From NCBI GenBank assembly GCA_028023455.1, contig JAQFVV010012423.1, forward strand, positions 1,381,273 to 1,445,272: 64,000 nucleotides of DNA, given 5' to 3'. Below the pieces are notes generated by a model, which saw only the letters and a program-made list of their open reading frames with translations, was not told where the DNA came from and made no database searches. This document shows positions 59,766 through 64,000 of this stretch, piece by piece. Numbering within the stretch: position 1 is the first letter of the stretch; every line of letters starts with the position of its first letter. The position numbers were made by a program, and so were the translations under genes. This stretch comes from Epiperipatus broadwayi. Lineage: Eukaryota; Onychophora; Udeonychophora; Euonychophora; Peripatidae.

Positions 59766-60939
59766 TAAGATAGCTATTATTATTCCTAATATATTTTGAT
59801 GATTCCTTCTCATTTTTCTTATGTTTAAAGCCAAAGCCCTAGCATAATTTTTGCTCTCAAAATGTAGGTGCTTCCTTTGAGTTCATGCCAACATTTAGGT
59901 TCATTGCCTTACTTTCTTTATCTCTTGGATGTATTATATCATGTATATCTTGTATGAAGCCAGGGGTGATATACTGCCATAACTTTATTTTTTGGCAATT
60001 GATATTGTTGTTTGTTTTAAGGAACATCATTTTTTCTTCTATTGCACTCTTGAATATTTTGACTGTAGGTTATGTATGGTTTTGATGTGTAAATCTGCTT
60101 TTGTTGTGTTTGGTTAGTATTGAAAGGCATGAAACTGATAAATATTTATTTAGAAATTAAAATTGTATTTTTGGGCCTAAATAAATAATATACATCACTT
60201 CTAGCTTTTATTTCATTCCTGGATTAGTAAGACATACTTAGTATTTAGATATACTCTGAAACAGCGGACCTTAGTTCAAGATCGAGTTTCACTGTTTTAC
60301 CACAACCCACATTTTATCCTGCTCATTTTTTGTCACATGTATGTAAACTATACGTATATTTCTGAGAAGCATTTATAAAAGTTATAAATATAAATTTTAA
60401 ATAATTTTTTTTTAATTATTTTGATATTAATGTCTCTAGATGTGACTCAGATATATACATATATTAACGGAGCTTTTATATATATAAAAGCACAAACAAA
60501 TATTGTAAATAATTTTGTATTTTTTTCTTAATTAAATTTTTAATAATTTGTAATTATTTTTCTTCATATAATTACACAAAAATTCAAGATGGAAGATGCA
60601 ATCATTGACTGTCCAAGAGTAATTAAAGGGGTGGGAACATTAGTTTGTTTCATGATTTTAAAAGGAATTTTAAAATCAAAGTTAATGAAAGTAAAATTTA
60701 AAACAAAGCTAATTGATTTTAAGTTAGCTGTTAACATTTATCAAATCCATTTCCAATCTGGAAATTGATTTGAATTCATTTTTGGATAGTTATATAGCAA
60801 GTGCATCTCCAATAATAATAGAGGAAATATTTTTATAAATAAAAGATTCAATTAGAGTTAAGAAGTTTAATTAAAAACATTCTTTGAATAACTCAAAACT
60901 GGTATAAGTAGGGCTGAAAATCTATTGTGTGAGAGTTTG
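59766..60939. other. Gene-free AT-rich stretch
   Basis: Nothing recognised; the 66-codon ORF at 59885-60085 is hydrophobic but T-rich and probably chance. Confidence 0.45.
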
Positions 60940-61236
60940 GTCAATAGTTGCTAGCCGACTCCACATCTGTTTGATTTTTGAAATAGTTTTAAATAGAGGG
61001 GCCTAAGCTGCATTCCCCTCCATTTTCAGCCTGACTTTTCACCGTGCAGAGATGTAGTTCCTACCGCTCAAGAGTGCCCATGCCATTAAAGAACCACAGA
61101 GGCCAAGAAACATGTTTTAAATCAAAGAATGCCACCTGCTACAGAAGATTTGTTCCTACTTCATCCTATAGAGTCATGGGGTAACAAGTCTAAAGTCATT
61201 ATAATTGTATTACGTGAATCTTGACTCACTAATCGG
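60940..61236 (+). other. Higher-G+C block ending in a splice-donor-like site
   Basis: About 300 bp with balanced composition and little low complexity. It ends in ATCG/GTGAGTATG (61233-61244), a good match to a eukaryotic donor site. There is no long ORF on the plus strand. It could be a noncoding exon of a gene that lies mostly outside the window, or an unrecognised repeat. Confidence 0.25.
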
Positions 61237-63059
61237 TGAGTATGTTAAATTAGTTAATTATTTTCTCTGTATCGATTCTCTATAACTTAAACTAATCTTA
61301 TTGTAAAATATTTCTTCCAACTCACGCTTCTTATTTTTCTTATAATTTAGTTTGGTTATAATTTAATTTTAATGATATTTTTATATTTTCAGTTAATTTT
61401 TATTTATGAATGCCAATCAAACCCAGTCTTATGAACTTCTTCTATATTCCGCTGTGGAATAGAAAAGGGGGGAGGAATTAATTAATGAGTTCTTGTTATT
61501 TATTTCTAAATAGCTCGTAAGATTGAGTTTCACTTTTAAAATGAATATATGCTTTTTAAAAAATATATATTTTACCATAAAATTATACAAATGTATAAAT
61601 ACTTTGCAATCTGGGGTGGATATTGGTGTCCATTAATTTTATTAACCTTTTTATTGATCATCATCACCAAAAGGCTGGTGACCAAATATTATTTGTTTTT
61701 TGCACTTTTAAGTGCGCAAATTTTAGTTTTTTTTTATATATGTTAAACAAAATAGTATTGATTTAAAAAAGGGGAGAAATGCACGCTTTATTACTTATAG
61801 TTTTAACTTTTGATAAATGACTTTATCTTACATGGGTCATTATTTTAACATATAATTATGTATTTGTTAAACCACTTAGGGCTTCACTTTAGTATTTAAA
61901 TCTAATGATTTTATATTCTTATAATAGTATTGCTAGTATATGTCAGACATTATTAATGAGCCACATAAGGGATTTTATCTTTATTCCCCTGTACCTCATT
62001 TTGGGGATTCTTGATCATCTTCATTTGTCATTCTTCTCCTTAAAGTATATATTTATATACTGCTTTGATTCACTTGTATCTTACTCTGGGGATTCAAAGC
62101 CTTGCATCTTTTTTAGTGTTCTCATTCATAACAGGAGTCTAAGTCTACTCCTTGAAACAAGAAGATTAGTGTAGTTGAAGCTCTGTATGGCTTTGCCTTG
62201 ATCCAGACCCATAACAACTTCCTACCTATCTTTTTCCTTTCAGTACTCCTCATCTGGAAGCTGGAATACCATTTTAAAATCAGAGAATGACATTTTCTTG
62301 GCTGAAGCTGCCACATTCTCTCACTGACATAATGCTAGAACCGCAATTTTTTTATATTTGTTTTTTTTTAGCCTGTTTAACAAAATAAACCATAATGATA
62401 TGTGATAATTAAACATTTTTCTCTTTAAATATTTTTGTTGGGGTTTTAGATCCAACTTCTCATGAAGCTGTCCTCTCCTTTACTGAAATAAGCAATTCCC
62501 ATATTTATAGAGTTTCGCAATATTGGACCGTTGAATGTCGAAAATGTATAATAAATAAATGTTTTTCTTTTAGTATACTTACAAATCAGAATGTATCCTT
62601 AGTTAATTGTTATAAATAAATGCTATGAATTAAAATGAAGCTATGTATCCAATGCCAAGGGCATCCCACTAAAGTTTTCCAAACAGCAAAACTATTATTT
62701 GTTTGTTGTTTCTAAAGGTATAAAACGTCCACCAACCATCCAGATAAATCTATTTATTGTAATATTAAATAAAATCCGATTTTTAAATATATGTTATGTA
62801 TTGAAATGTCGCAATAAATTGATATCTGTTAAAATAAAAATAATTGACTAAAGATTGTCAAATATTTGTAGTCAAAATAAAGTTTAAAATATGTGAAGTT
62901 GATTATATATATAAAATCATCTTGAATTATGTCAAAATAAATATTCATATTTTTAAACTTAATCCAGTTGTTCGAATCTCATTAATATATTTATGTATGT
63001 TTTTAACTTATATCTCGGGTTCACTCAATCTCTCATCATCATCACCAGCTGAGTTCTCA
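61237..63059. other. Gene-free stretch with a higher-G+C patch at 61900-62340
   Basis: The patch at 61900-62340 has ORFs on both strands (61905-62174 plus, 62122-62316 minus) that overlap and match no family I know. The rest is AT-rich with nothing recognised. Confidence 0.4.
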
Positions 63060-63265
63060 TGCAAAAAGTTGTAGCACCAGGCCGGGATAGAATGAATTCA
63101 TGTGGTATCACTGTAGGTGTTGTCTGTAGTGTTATAGATTTGGGAAATGGGCAAATAGGTTAGAATTATCTTGGGCAAGATTGGATTCAAGGTACTTTTG
63201 CTCAGGTTCTAAATCTTGTTGGATGGACATACATTTTCAATTGGTACAACTCATAGTTGGGACAA
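63060..63265 (+). repeat. Dispersed repeat with an inverted partner at 21073-21190
   Basis: GGATTCAAGGTACTTTTGCT at about 63182-63201, followed by AATCTTGTTGGATG, repeats the minus-strand words of the first copy. It is preceded by GTAGCACCAGGCCGGGATAG, which resembles the 3' half of the SINE at 40621 (box B side CGTCCCGGCC). Confidence 0.45.
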
Positions 63266-64000
63266 CATAATAGTATGACTGTTATGTAAACATGTAGAAC
63301 TTCTTGTGATAAAGCTAATATTAAGAAAAATTTTCATTAGTGAGACAAAGTTAATGATAGTCAATTATCATTTAATCTGTAAAATCATTTTTATTATTAT
63401 CTGTAAACTTAAAAAGTATTTCTTTTATGCAGTGAATTCTGTAGCATAGTGTCTGAATATTTTCCTTTGAATTATGGAGATTTTCAAAATTGTTATTTAT
63501 TTAATTGTCTTTATTGTTAAAATAAATATTTTATTCATAAGTATGTCTTATAGTATTTATATCAGCATTAACACATATTATCCAGAAATCTTGACATTAT
63601 ATATATATTGTAGATATATATATTGTATTCAATTATTTAAAAAAAAAAAAAAAAAATTTTTTTTATATATTCTTTTATACATACGGAGATTTATATATAT
63701 GAATTTATTATTATAAATAAGCAGTTTTGATTTATTATATAATTTCTTTATTATTATTAAATAATATGTGTTAAATTTTATTTAACTTTCATTTAGTTAA
63801 AATAGAATAAATCAGAAAAGTGTGAAATAAGACAATTAAGATTGCTAGATTAGGAGATAAAATAAATGTACACGTGTGGAAGAGTGAATATATCTGTACA
63901 AATACAGAAAACGTTTTTACACCTATTTCTGATGGCTATAGATACCGTCTTTGTTGTTATCTGTAATCTCAAGATTATTTTTACAAAAGAGGTGCTTTGA
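63266..64000. other. Gene-free AT-rich stretch to the window end
   Basis: A/T runs (63638-63664) and ATA repeats; no gene seen. Confidence 0.5.

Noticed and set aside
61905-62316. Pair of ORFs considered as a small secreted or membrane protein gene
   Set aside because: They overlap on opposite strands, lack a consistent signal peptide or domain and have no splice support.

Overview
This window is very AT-rich (roughly a quarter G+C by eye) metazoan DNA, probably from an invertebrate. The main reasons are Ty3/gypsy, Penelope-like, RTE-type, mariner and piggyBac-type elements together, short tRNA-derived SINEs with target-site duplications, and long (AT)n, (ATT)n and (CAA)n tracts. I cannot name the species. 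I see no convincing host protein-coding gene, functional tRNA or rRNA. The window reads as intergenic or intronic DNA built almost wholly from mobile elements in different states of decay.

Layout: 1-4467 is an LTR element with about 2.4-kb LTRs and only about 385 bp between them, so it is non-autonomous; its 5' LTR is cut by the window edge. From 4468 to 21957 the sequence is mostly featureless, with a piggyBac-like MITE at 8747-9492, an RTE tail at 17095-17375 and microsatellites. 21958-32536 is a minus-strand Ty3/gypsy element with two nearly identical LTRs of about 2.14 kb, a primer binding site, gag, protease, reverse transcriptase/RNase H and integrase. Its pol is broken by one in-frame stop and two single-base frame shifts.

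34800-41442 is a dense patch: an RTE remnant, three tRNA-derived SINE-like sequences, a Penelope-like reverse transcriptase fragment, and four copies of a roughly 290-bp repeat that carries a hammerhead ribozyme. 43734-45416 is a mariner (DD41D spacing) with a 427-bp fold-back element inserted in its transposase. A second fold-back element, a second Penelope-like RT remnant on the minus strand and a hairpin repeat follow (45949-47660). 49890-51087 is an old mariner. A SINE, an RTE tail, a fifth hammerhead repeat (54327-54653) and an inverted array of about 265-bp units (54720-55760) come next. The rest is gene-free apart from a decayed LINE 3' end at about 58100-58640.

The most interesting content is the hammerhead family. 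The copy at 54513-54568 has an intact catalytic core, a perfect stem II, a two-part stem I and a very short stem III. It lies in a 327-bp insert with a 13-bp direct duplication. The same family clusters directly beside a Penelope-like RT fragment at 38745-40020. The fold-back element in the mariner also has a 13-bp duplication. The working inference is a set of non-autonomous retrozyme-like elements copied by a Penelope-like retroelement whose fragments lie in the same window.
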